Assembly (NCBI GenBank): GCA_963844235.1
Contig: CAWJNF010000004.1
Location: forward strand, 496,001 to 560,000
From: CAWJNF01 sp963844235
GTDB lineage: Bacteria; Actinomycetota; Thermoleophilia; Gaiellales; Gaiellaceae
DNA length: 64,000 nucleotides
Direction of reading: 5' to 3'
Both the position numbers and the translations under genes were made by a program. The notes under the pieces were generated by a model. It was not told the DNA's origin, did not search any database, and was given only the letters and a program-made list of their open reading frames with translations. Of the stretch, positions 57,597 to 64,000 are shown in pieces; position 1 is the stretch's first letter; every line of letters starts with the position of its first letter.

Positions 57597-58994
57597 CTAT
57601 GGCAACACGTCGAGGTATTCCTGCACGTCCCAGTCGGTCACGGTGGCGCAGTAGCGCTCCCACTCGTCCCGCTTGTAGTGCGTGAAGACACGGTACATGT
57701 CACCCGGCAGCGCCTTCTTCACGACGTCGTCGGCCTCGAGCGCATCGAGCGCGTCGCCGAACGTCATGGGAATGCGGTTGACCTCCTTGCCGGCCTCCAT
57801 CGCCTCGTAGATGTTGCGCTCCTCCGGCTCGCCCGGGTCGAGCTTGCGGTCGATGCCGTCCCACATGGCCATGATGAGCGCCGCCGCCGAGAGGTATGGG
57901 TTGACGGCCGAGTCGACCGAGCGGTACTCGAAGCGGCCCGGCGCGGACACCCGCAGCGCCGTCGTGCGGTTCTGGAAGCCCCAGTCGGCGAAGACCGGGG
58001 CCCAGAAGCCGGTGTCCCAGAGGCGCCGGTACGAGTTCACCGTCGATGCCGTGAGACAGGTGAGCGACCCGAGGTGCTCCATGATGCCGCCGATCGCCCA
58101 GAGGCCGATCTCGCTCGGCCGCTGCACGTCGTCCGTCTCGGGCATGAAGACGTTCTCGTCGCCGCGCCAGAGCGAGATGTTGTGGTGGCAGCCGTTGGCC
58201 GAGACGCCCATGAAGGGCTTCGGCATGAAGCACGGGAAGGCGCCAAGCTCGCGACCGACGGCCTTGCAGATCTGCCGGAAGGTGGAGAGATTGTCGGCGG
58301 TCTTCTCAGCCCGGTCGAAGCCGAAGTTGAGCTCGAGCTGGCCGGGCGCGTCCTCGTGGTCGCCCCAGATCATGTCGAGCCCCATGTGCTGTCCGTACTC
58401 GACGACCCTGTGGATGAGCGGCTGGAGCTCAGCGAACTGGTCGATGTGGTAGCAGAACGGCTTCGTCATCCCCTCGACGGAGGGCGTGCCGTCGTCGTTC
58501 AGCTTGAGCCACATCATCTCGGGCTCGGTACCAGTCCGCAGGTGCAGGCCGGTCTGCTCCTCGAACTCGGCCTGGATCCGCTTCAGGTTGCCACGGCAGT
58601 CCGAGGTCAGGAAGGCGCCCGGGTCCTCGCGCTCCTCGCGGTTGCGGAAGCACGTGCACCAGACGCGCGCGGTCTTCGCGTCCCACGGAAGCGGCTGGAA
58701 CGTCTCCGGCTCGGGGATGCCGACGAGCTCCGGGGCCTCCGGCCCGTAGCCGATGTAGTTGCCGTGGCGGTCGGTGAAGAGGTTGGCCGTGGCGCCGTAG
58801 ACGAGCTGAAAGCCCTTCGCGGCCAGCGTCTCCCAGTGGTCGGCTGGAACACCCTTGCCCATGATCCGGCCCGTCACGGAGGGGAACTGGTAGTAGATGT
58901 ACGTGATCCCCTCGGCGTCGATCCGCTGCCGCACTTCCTTCACGAGCTCGTCCCGCCCGTCAGCTGCGACGAAGCGCTCAAGGTCGGTCGCCAC
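57597..58994 (-). CDS. Glutamine synthetase-like ligase, GlnT / gamma-glutamylmethylamide synthetase group
   Basis: A 465-aa protein starting at GTG 58994 behind AAAGGAGG. Motifs include TEPEMMWLKL, the NWGxH-like region LDMIWGDHEDAPGQLELNF, MGVSANGCHHNISLWRG (ATP/glutamate site) and RFEYRSVDSAVNPYLSAAALI (the Arg of the R-x-E/R-x-x-D loop). It is of the GlnT/type-III-like group, which includes gamma-glutamylmethylamide and other glutamyl-amine ligases. The gene order ligase, amidotransferase, GXGXG, FMN core matches the glnT-glxBCD or gmaS-mgsABC clusters. It probably heads the operon. Confidence 0.9.
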   Translation of the reverse strand: MATDLERFVAADGRDELVKEVRQRIDAEGITYIYYQFPSVTGRIMGKGVPADHWETLAAKGFQLVYGATANLFTDRHGNYIGYGPEAPELVGIPEPETFQPLPWDAKTARVWCTCFRNREEREDPGAFLTSDCRGNLKRIQAEFEEQTGLHLRTGTEPEMMWLKLNDDGTPSVEGMTKPFCYHIDQFAELQPLIHRVVEYGQHMGLDMIWGDHEDAPGQLELNFGFDRAEKTADNLSTFRQICKAVGRELGAFPCFMPKPFMGVSANGCHHNISLWRGDENVFMPETDDVQRPSEIGLWAIGGIMEHLGSLTCLTASTVNSYRRLWDTGFWAPVFADWGFQNRTTALRVSAPGRFEYRSVDSAVNPYLSAAALIMAMWDGIDRKLDPGEPEERNIYEAMEAGKEVNRIPMTFGDALDALEADDVVKKALPGDMYRVFTHYKRDEWERYCATVTDWDVQEYLDVLP

Positions 58995-59064
58995 GAACGT
59001 CCTCCTTTGTCCCGTGCTTGCGTCCGCTCTCCAGGCGACGATCCTCCGTCCCGGCGCAGGATCG

Positions 59065-59070
59065 TGTCAA
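59065..59070 (-). promoter_or_regulatory. -35 box TTGACA of the glutamine-synthetase-like operon
   Basis: On the minus strand TTGACA is followed 18 nt later by GAGGAT, a plausible -10, about 40-50 nt before the AAAGGAGG of the ligase gene. Confidence 0.4.
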
Positions 59071-59088
59071 ATCGGTACTTGCCGTAGG

Positions 59089-59103
59089 GGCAATAGTATT
59101 GCC
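59089..59103. promoter_or_regulatory. Candidate operator, 15-bp palindrome
   Basis: GGCAATA-G-TATTGCC is perfectly self-complementary around one base. It lies between the divergent ligase operon and the Rieske oxygenase gene, 28 bp before the oxygenase -10 box, and is unusually A/T-rich for this genome. Confidence 0.5.
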
Positions 59104-59131
59104 ATTTCGGGCATTGGCCTGCCGGCGGAGC

Positions 59132-59137
59132 TAAAAT
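59132..59137 (+). promoter_or_regulatory. Leaderless -10 box TAAAAT
   Basis: TAAAAT ends 6 nt before the GTG at 59144. Confidence 0.55.
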
Positions 59138-59143
59138 ACACCG

Positions 59144-60262
59144 GTGAGCGTGCGGCCCCTCTCAGCGGATGAGTCTGCCCGTGTTGCCGAAGGCCTGGCC
59201 GAAGGCTGGACGCTCCCGGCCTCGTGGTACACCGACGAGGCCATTTCGGCGCTCGAGCGAGAGCGCATCTTCGCGCGCTCGTGGCAGTACGTGGGACGGG
59301 CCGACCAGGTGGCGAAACCCGGCGACTTCTTCGCCTCGCGCGCGGGGCACATACCGGTGGCGGTGGTCCGGGACGAGGAGGGTGAGCTGGGCGGCTTCGT
59401 GAACGTCTGCCGCCACCGTGGCCACGAGGTCGTGTCCGGCGAAGGCAATCGGCGGACGCTCCAATGCCCCTACCACGCCTGGACGTACGGCCTCGACGGC
59501 TGTCTGCAAACCGTGCCCCGCCGGGAGCGTGAGCCCGACCTGTCGATCGAGGAGCTGTCGCTCCACCGGGTCCAGGTCGACTCCTGGGGCCCCTTCGTGT
59601 TCGTGAACCCCGACCTGGAGGCGGCTCCGCTCGCAGACACGCTCGGCGACGTTCCGGCGGCCGTAGCCGAGACGGGATTCGACCTCGACGCGCTCGAGTT
59701 CGAAGGGCGCTCGGAGTGGGTCCTCAACTCCAACTGGAAGGTCGGGATCGAGAACTACCTCGAGTGCTACCACTGCCCGACCGCACACCCTGGCTTCTCG
59801 CAGCTCCTCGACGTCGATCCCGACGAGTACCGCCTCTCCACCGGGCACTGGACGTGCTCGCAGCGGACGCACGTGCGCGCGGCCATCCTGAACGGCAACC
59901 GGACAGGCGCCTACGACCCGCGCGGTGGGTCGACCGAAGCCCAGTACCACCTCGTCTGGCCGACCCTCACCGTCAACGTCGAGGCGGGCGTCCCCAACCT
60001 CGGCATCGACGTCTGGTGGCCCGACGGCCCCGGCCGCACGGTCGGCGTCTCCGACCGCTGGTTCGCGCCCGAGGTTCCCAAGGCGCTACGCGAAGAGATG
60101 ATCGCGTTCGGTAAGCAGGTGGGGCTCGAGGACGACAGCCTCTGCGAGTCCGTACAACGCGGACTGGCGTCGGGCATGGTGGCACGCGGCCGGATCCTGC
60201 GCGAGAGCGAGCAGTTGATCGCGCACTTCCAGGGCCTCGTGTTCGAGTCGCTCATCATCTAG
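59144..60262 (+). CDS. Rieske non-heme iron oxygenase, glycine-betaine/carnitine monooxygenase-like
   Basis: A 372-aa oxygenase alpha-subunit. The Rieske cluster ligands are CRHRGH (Cys89, His91) and CPYHAWTYG (Cys108, His111). The catalytic iron site is in ENYLECYHCPTAHPGF (His210, His215), with a conserved Glu before it, as in GbcA, CntA and stachydrine demethylase-like enzymes. Such enzymes demethylate quaternary or tertiary amines and release formaldehyde. It is divergent from the glutamyl-amine ligase operon and shares a control region, so the two could jointly use a methylated amine. Reductase partner not visible. Confidence 0.9.
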   Translation: MSVRPLSADESARVAEGLAEGWTLPASWYTDEAISALERERIFARSWQYVGRADQVAKPGDFFASRAGHIPVAVVRDEEGELGGFVNVCRHRGHEVVSGEGNRRTLQCPYHAWTYGLDGCLQTVPRREREPDLSIEELSLHRVQVDSWGPFVFVNPDLEAAPLADTLGDVPAAVAETGFDLDALEFEGRSEWVLNSNWKVGIENYLECYHCPTAHPGFSQLLDVDPDEYRLSTGHWTCSQRTHVRAAILNGNRTGAYDPRGGSTEAQYHLVWPTLTVNVEAGVPNLGIDVWWPDGPGRTVGVSDRWFAPEVPKALREEMIAFGKQVGLEDDSLCESVQRGLASGMVARGRILRESEQLIAHFQGLVFESLII

Positions 60263-60311
60263 CCGGCTGGGCTGGTTCGTCCTCTTCGCGCTCCCGGTCG
60301 TCGCCGTTCTC

Positions 60312-60653
60312 GTGGCGGGCGCCGCCCGGGCGCTCGGACTGGGTACGGCACTGCCGCCGCGGTTCGTGTCGGCCGCGTTCGCAGTGCTGCTCGGTGGCCC
60401 GCTGCTCGGCCTCGTCGTCTACCTCATCTCCGAGGACGACTACCGTGGCGACGGCACCTCACGCTGGGACGCGTACGGCTCGCCTGCGAGGGCCGCGTTC
60501 TGGATCAGCTCTGCGCTCGTCCTCGGCGCGATTGGCGCTCTGATGCTGGGTGAGGCGCGCGGTCGACGCTGGCTTCAGCCGGTTGGCATCGCCCTGGGAG
60601 CGCTCGCCGCGCTCGGGCTCGCGTACACGTTCGTGGCCTTCACGGTGAACTGA
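60312..60653 (+). CDS. Small membrane protein, function unknown
   Basis: A 113-aa hydrophobic protein from GTG 60312 with three likely transmembrane helices (about 18-38, 63-80 and 90-110) and a polar loop SEDDYRGDGTSRWDAYGSP. In frame upstream, a CTG at 60267 would add a further hydrophobic helix (WFVLFALPVVAVLVAG), giving 128 aa and four helices, which seems more natural for a membrane protein. I cannot decide between the two. It follows the oxygenase by a few bases and may be co-transcribed. No family recognised. Confidence 0.6.
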   Translation: MAGAARALGLGTALPPRFVSAAFAVLLGGPLLGLVVYLISEDDYRGDGTSRWDAYGSPARAAFWISSALVLGAIGALMLGEARGRRWLQPVGIALGALAALGLAYTFVAFTVN

Positions 60654-60764
60654 CGCCCGGGTGTAGGTATCCGGCGGCACGGCAACGGTCTCTCCGAGAG
60701 GGTGACGAGATCGGTCGTCTGTCCGCCTGCTCGGCCTGAGGCTTGTCCTTCGGATCGCGGCGCC

Positions 60765-60876
60765 AGATGGTTGATTCCACGATCCACGCGCGGCCGGATG
60801 CGACATCTGGCACGTCTGCGCCGCTCCCGTCCAGCTGACGCCGCGGCGGAGGCGGATCTCGTGGAATCAACCATCT
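60765..60876. repeat. 112-bp segment bounded by 18-bp perfect inverted repeats
   Basis: AGATGGTTGATTCCACGA at 60765-60782 is exactly repeated in reverse at 60859-60876. The GC-rich interior has no coding frame. It could be a miniature transposable element or a large regulatory hairpin. The right repeat touches the purD -10 box. The remainder of the gap 60654-60764 shows nothing recognisable. Confidence 0.7.
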
Positions 60877-60881
60877 AGACT
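60876..60881 (+). promoter_or_regulatory. Leaderless -10 box TAGACT of purD
   Basis: TAGACT ends 6 nt before the ATG at 60888 and shares its first base with the inverted repeat. Confidence 0.5.
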
Positions 60882-60887
60882 CGCGCC

Positions 60888-62108
60888 ATGCGGGTCCTCC
60901 TCGTCGGCTCGGGCGGTCGCGAGCACGCGCTGGCGCGCGCGCTCCTGCGCAGCCCTCAGCTCGCTCAGCTGCATGCAGCTCCCGGCAACCCGGGCATCGC
61001 GCGGCTGGGCAGCTGCCATCCCGTCCGTGGCGAGGACGTCGAGGGGCTCGTCGAGCTCGCTCGCGACCTGCGCATCGACCTCGCCGTCGTCGGGCCGGAG
61101 GCGCCGCTCGTGGCCGGCGCCGCCGACCAGCTCCGCCACGTGGGCGTCGCGGTCTTCGGGCCGAGCGCCGCGGCGGCGCGGATCGAGGGCTCGAAGTCAT
61201 TCGCCAAGGACGTCATGGCGGCGGCCGGCGTGCCCGCGGCCGGCGCGCTCGAGGAGGCCCGGGCACCGTGCGTCATCAAGGCGGACGGCCTCGCGGCGGG
61301 CAAGGGGGTCTTCGTCTGCCGCACCGAGGCGGAGGTCGAGGAGGCTTTGCCGAGAGCCCGGGGCTTCGGCGGCCCGCTCGTCGTCGAGGAGCTGCTCGAG
61401 GGCGAGGAGGCCTCCGTCTTCGCGCTCACGGACGGGGAGCACGCCCTGGCGCTGCCCGCAGCGCAGGACTACAAGCGGATCGGCGACGGCGACACGGGGC
61501 CGAACACGGGCGGCATGGGCGCCTACTCTCCCGTCCCTCAGCTGGACGCAGCCGGGGTCGAGGCCATCGTCGAGTCCGTTCACCGGCCGGTCCTCGCCGA
61601 GCTCGCGCGCCGCGGCGCACCCTTCGTCGGCTGTCTGTATGCCGGGCTGATGCTGACGGAGACGGGCCCGCGCGTACTCGAGTTCAACTGCCGCTTCGGC
61701 GATCCGGAGACGCAGGTCGTGCTTCCGCGGCTCGAGGGCGATGTCCTCGCGCTGCTCGAGGCTGCCGCAAGCGGCAGCCTCGACGGCGTTGCGATCGACG
61801 TGTCGCCACTGTCTGCGGTGACCGTCGTGCTCGCCTCCAGGGGCTATCCGGAGTCGAGTGAGGCGGGCGTCGAGATTAGCGGCCTCGAGAAGGCCGAGGA
61901 CGAAGGCGCGATCGTGTTTCAGGCCGGCACCGCCTTGCGCGACCACACCCTCTGCTCGGCCGGTGGGCGCGTGCTGAACGTCACCGCGCTGGGCGCTACG
62001 CTCGCCGAGGCGAGGGAGCGTGCCTATCGTGGCATCGGCCACATAGACTTCCCCGGCATGCAGTGCCGGAGCGACATCGCCCTCAGAGCCGCCCGTGTCC
62101 CAGCCTGA
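60888..62108 (+). CDS. purD: Phosphoribosylamine-glycine ligase
   Basis: The 406-aa ATP-grasp enzyme performs the second step of purine synthesis, joining glycine to phosphoribosylamine. It starts VLLVGSGGREHALA, has APGNPGIA, VVGPEAPLVAG, GSKSFAKDVM, VIKADGLAAGKGV (ATP-grasp), GDGDTGPNTGGMGAYSP and LEFNCRFGDPETQ (metal-binding Glu/Asn). The length is about 15 residues shorter than most PurD. It overlaps purE by 14 bp. Its promoter lies at the edge of an inverted-repeat element. Confidence 0.97.
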   Translation: MRVLLVGSGGREHALARALLRSPQLAQLHAAPGNPGIARLGSCHPVRGEDVEGLVELARDLRIDLAVVGPEAPLVAGAADQLRHVGVAVFGPSAAAARIEGSKSFAKDVMAAAGVPAAGALEEARAPCVIKADGLAAGKGVFVCRTEAEVEEALPRARGFGGPLVVEELLEGEEASVFALTDGEHALALPAAQDYKRIGDGDTGPNTGGMGAYSPVPQLDAAGVEAIVESVHRPVLAELARRGAPFVGCLYAGLMLTETGPRVLEFNCRFGDPETQVVLPRLEGDVLALLEAAASGSLDGVAIDVSPLSAVTVVLASRGYPESSEAGVEISGLEKAEDEGAIVFQAGTALRDHTLCSAGGRVLNVTALGATLAEARERAYRGIGHIDFPGMQCRSDIALRAARVPA

Positions 62109-62595
62109 GTCGGCGCTGCCCAAGCCGCACGCGATCTTCGACGAGTTCGACGACTCGGGCCCGCTCGTCGGCATCCTGATCGGCTCGGAGTCCGACCGTG
62201 AGGCGATGGAGGGCGCCGTCGAGGAACTGAACGCCCGGGGTATCTCGAACGAGCTGCACGTCCTCTCCGCCCATCGCGATCCCCGCGGCGTCGCCGAGTA
62301 CGCGTCGACTGCCGCCCTGCGCGGCGTCCGCGTCATCATCGCCGGTGCCGGCATGGCGGCCGCGCTGCCCGGCGTCGTAGCCGCCTACACGGAGCTCCCC
62401 GTGATCGGCGTGCCGCTCACGTCTTCGAAGAGCGCCATGGGAGGCCTCGACGCGCTCCTCTCGATCGTCCAGATGCCCCCCGGTGTCCCGGTCGCCTGCG
62501 TTTCCCTGAACGGCGCCCGCAACGCAGCCATCCTGGCGGCGAAGATCCTGGCTCAGGGCGGCGGTTACCGGGGGCCGGCGACGGGAACGGTCTAG
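62095..62595 (+). CDS. purE: N5-carboxyaminoimidazole ribonucleotide mutase (class I PurE)
   Basis: The 166-aa product (GTG start inside purD) carries GSESDREAMEGA, VLSAHRDPRGVAEY (His/Arg of the active site), AGAGMAAALPGVVAAYTELPVIGVP and MPPGVPVACVSLNGARNAA, all diagnostic of PurE class I. It rearranges N5-CAIR to CAIR, normally after PurK. No purK is within the window. A 17-residue N-terminal extension (PESALPKPHAIFDEFDDSG) before the core is longer than usual, so an internal start is possible. Convergent with the decarboxylase gene, 23 bp apart. Confidence 0.95.
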   Translation: MSQPESALPKPHAIFDEFDDSGPLVGILIGSESDREAMEGAVEELNARGISNELHVLSAHRDPRGVAEYASTAALRGVRVIIAGAGMAAALPGVVAAYTELPVIGVPLTSSKSAMGGLDALLSIVQMPPGVPVACVSLNGARNAAILAAKILAQGGGYRGPATGTV

Positions 62596-62618
62596 ATGGT
62601 CGTGCAATAGGGGCGGAC

Positions 62619-63968
62619 TCACGCCATCGTGTCGAGCACGCCCCGCACGTCCTCCACGGTCGTGCGCGGGTTGACGAATGCGAGCCGCGTAATCGTCTCC
62701 CCTCGGTGCTTCGTCGGCGTCACGAGCGCGTTCCCGGTGGCAAGCAGCTCGTCCGACCAGCCCTGGTAGTCCTCCGGCCGCCAGCCGAGGCGTCGGAAGG
62801 CGACGACCGAGAGCATGGGCTCGTGGACGCGCTCGAGGTAGTCGCGACCGTCGATTTCGTCGGCAGCCTCGCGCGCGACGGCGAGAACGGACTCGATCGC
62901 CCGCTCGTACGCACGCGTTCCGTGCGCCGCGAGCGAGAACCAGAGCGGCAGACCGCGGACGCGGCGTGAGAGGTGAACCGCGTAGTCGGAGGCGTTCCAC
63001 TCGTCTCGGACCGTGATCGCCTCCAGATAGCCGGCGTGCTGGGTGTGGGCCCGGCGCGCCAGCTCGGGCTCGCGGTAGACGAGGGCGCAGCAGTCGAACG
63101 GCCCGAAGAGCCACTTGTGCGGATCGACGATGAGCGAGTCGGCCTGCTCGATGCCGACGAAGACATCGCGCACCGACGGCGCGGCGAGGGCCGCGGCCCC
63201 GTAGGCGCCGTCGACGTGCAGCCACAGGTCGCGTTCGCGGCACACCGCCGCGATGCCGGCGAAGTCGTCGACGACACCGAGGTTCGTGGTGCCGGCTGAG
63301 GCGACGACCGCGAAGACGTCGTCCGCGTCCGGGGCCTCCAGGGCCGCGCCCAGGGTCTCCCCGGTCATGCGAAAGCGCTCGTCCACCTCCACCGTGCGAA
63401 CGTCGACATCCATCACGCGGGCGGCCGTCGCAACGGATGAGTGAGCCTCCGTCGACGCCGCCACCGCCCAGCGGGCCGGGCGAGCTCCGCGGCGCTCGAA
63501 CGCGGTATGGCGTGCCGCGACGAGCGCGGAGAGGTTTCCCCCAGTCCCGCCGGACACGAAGCACCCGCCGGCGGTCTCAGGGAGGCCGGCCAGGTCGGCG
63601 ATCCAGCGGAGCGCCTGGTTCTCCGCATACACGGCGCCGGAGGCTTCCATCCACGTTCCCCCGTAGATCGACGAGGCGCTGACGACCAGGTCGAAGAGCG
63701 CGGCGAGCTCGGACGGCGCACCGGGGATGAAGGCGAGGAAGCGCGGGTGGTCGACCGAGACAACCGCGGGAACGAGCACCTCGCGGAAGAGGCGGAAGGC
63801 CTCGTCCGCGCCGAGCCCATCCGTCGTGATCGTCGCACCGGCCTGCTCCTCCAGCTGCTGCGGCGTGAGCGATCCGCCCAGCGAAGGCGGATAGGCCCGC
63901 AGCCGCTCGCGCGTGTACGCGAGCATGTCATTCGCGAAGCGGTCGGTCTCGTCCGTCCAGCCGTGCAC
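62619..63968 (-). CDS. Pyridoxal-dependent decarboxylase (aromatic amino acid / glutamate decarboxylase group II)
   Basis: A 449-aa PLP enzyme with GTG at 63968. VSGGTGGNLSALVAAR, AHSSVATAARV, VASAGTTNLGVVDD, WLHVDGAYGAAAL and IVDPHKWLFGPFDCC (PLP Lys in HKW) are group II decarboxylase motifs; substrates include tryptophan, tyrosine, DOPA and glutamate. HPRFLAFIPGAPS near residue 80 is typical of the aromatic decarboxylase branch. A TATCGT box lies 6 nt before the GTG. The frame remains open upstream to the window edge, so a longer N-terminus is not excluded. Confidence 0.9.
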   Translation of the reverse strand: MHGWTDETDRFANDMLAYTRERLRAYPPSLGGSLTPQQLEEQAGATITTDGLGADEAFRLFREVLVPAVVSVDHPRFLAFIPGAPSELAALFDLVVSASSIYGGTWMEASGAVYAENQALRWIADLAGLPETAGGCFVSGGTGGNLSALVAARHTAFERRGARPARWAVAASTEAHSSVATAARVMDVDVRTVEVDERFRMTGETLGAALEAPDADDVFAVVASAGTTNLGVVDDFAGIAAVCRERDLWLHVDGAYGAAALAAPSVRDVFVGIEQADSLIVDPHKWLFGPFDCCALVYREPELARRAHTQHAGYLEAITVRDEWNASDYAVHLSRRVRGLPLWFSLAAHGTRAYERAIESVLAVAREAADEIDGRDYLERVHEPMLSVVAFRRLGWRPEDYQGWSDELLATGNALVTPTKHRGETITRLAFVNPRTTVEDVRGVLDTMA

Positions 63969-63974
63969 CCGAGG

Positions 63975-63980
63975 ACGATA
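63975..63980 (-). promoter_or_regulatory. Leaderless -10 box TATCGT of the PLP decarboxylase
   Basis: On the minus strand TATCGT ends 6 nt before the GTG at 63968; the same hexamer and spacing occur at the amidase gene (32289). Confidence 0.45.
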
Positions 63981-64000
63981 TCCGGGCGGCCCCTGGCGGA

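Noticed and set aside
1..64000. tRNA or rRNA genes
   Set aside because: I looked for T-loop (GTTCRANNC) contexts with a flanking cloverleaf and for rRNA-like blocks; the few T-loop-like strings lie inside well-supported coding genes.

Overview
The window is high-GC DNA from a bacterial chromosome, most likely an actinobacterium. A deep-branching class such as Thermoleophilia is possible, but that is inference. Supporting signs are the strong G/C codon bias, many GTG starts, start/stop overlaps of the ATGA/GTGA type, a mycothiol-type formaldehyde dehydrogenase with its metallo-hydrolase partner, a maltokinase-like kinase, and many -10 boxes (TANNNT) only 6-8 nt before the start codon, which implies leaderless mRNAs. 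I found no rRNA, tRNA, CRISPR array, phage or plasmid functions.

Layout. 1-8964 (minus) is one tightly packed nine-gene unit: a polyamine-type ABC importer (Tat lipoprotein, fused two-part permease, ATPase) followed by an unknown duplicated protein, a 3-hydroxyisobutyrate-dehydrogenase-like enzyme, a zinc alcohol dehydrogenase, an SDR, a SnoaL-like protein and a Gfo/Idh/MocA oxidoreductase cut by the window edge. It looks like an uptake-plus-oxidation pathway for an unknown amine or sugar-like compound. 9208-19095 holds small catabolic cassettes (TIM-barrel isomerase, VOC proteins, SDRs, metallo-hydrolase, HyuB plus Rieske protein, amidohydrolase), a secreted trypsin-like protease and a DUF4232-like secreted protein. 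19262-23425 holds an aldo/keto reductase and a 993-aa protein joining a trypsin-like protease, a vWA domain and a C-terminal membrane anchor. 24214-31158 holds FtsH, a NarL-type two-component system and an MMPL transporter. 31249-43547 is metabolic: two zinc and one iron alcohol dehydrogenases, amidase, SIS protein/maltokinase-like/glycosyltransferase cluster, PEP-mutase-family lyase, short Orn/Lys/Arg decarboxylase, class IV aminotransferase and a formaldehyde detoxification pair. 43544-53338 holds P450, cupin, enolase-superfamily dehydratase with an MFS permease, an ABC-2 exporter, adenosine deaminase, a RAYT-type transposase and a beta-lactamase-fold hydrolase. 53871-60262 is a glutamine-synthetase / split glutamate-synthase-like operon facing a Rieske oxygenase. 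60888-62595 is purD-purE, and 62619-63968 is a PLP decarboxylase.

Cross-cutting observations. (1) GTAG-headed palindromes built around GGGGCCGGA/TCCGGCCCC occur at five loci, and at four of them the TAG of the palindrome is the stop codon of the adjoining gene. (2) A RAYT (HUH/Y1) transposase is bracketed by perfect 28-bp inverted repeats, and a solitary identical copy lies about 39 kb away. (3) Two genes carry excess bases in G/C homopolymers: the substrate-binding protein has three that cancel out, and the GXGXG glutamate-synthase-like subunit has one that destroys its C-terminus. (4) Several starts appear to be CTG. All homology calls come from motifs and recalled family features, not from database searches.
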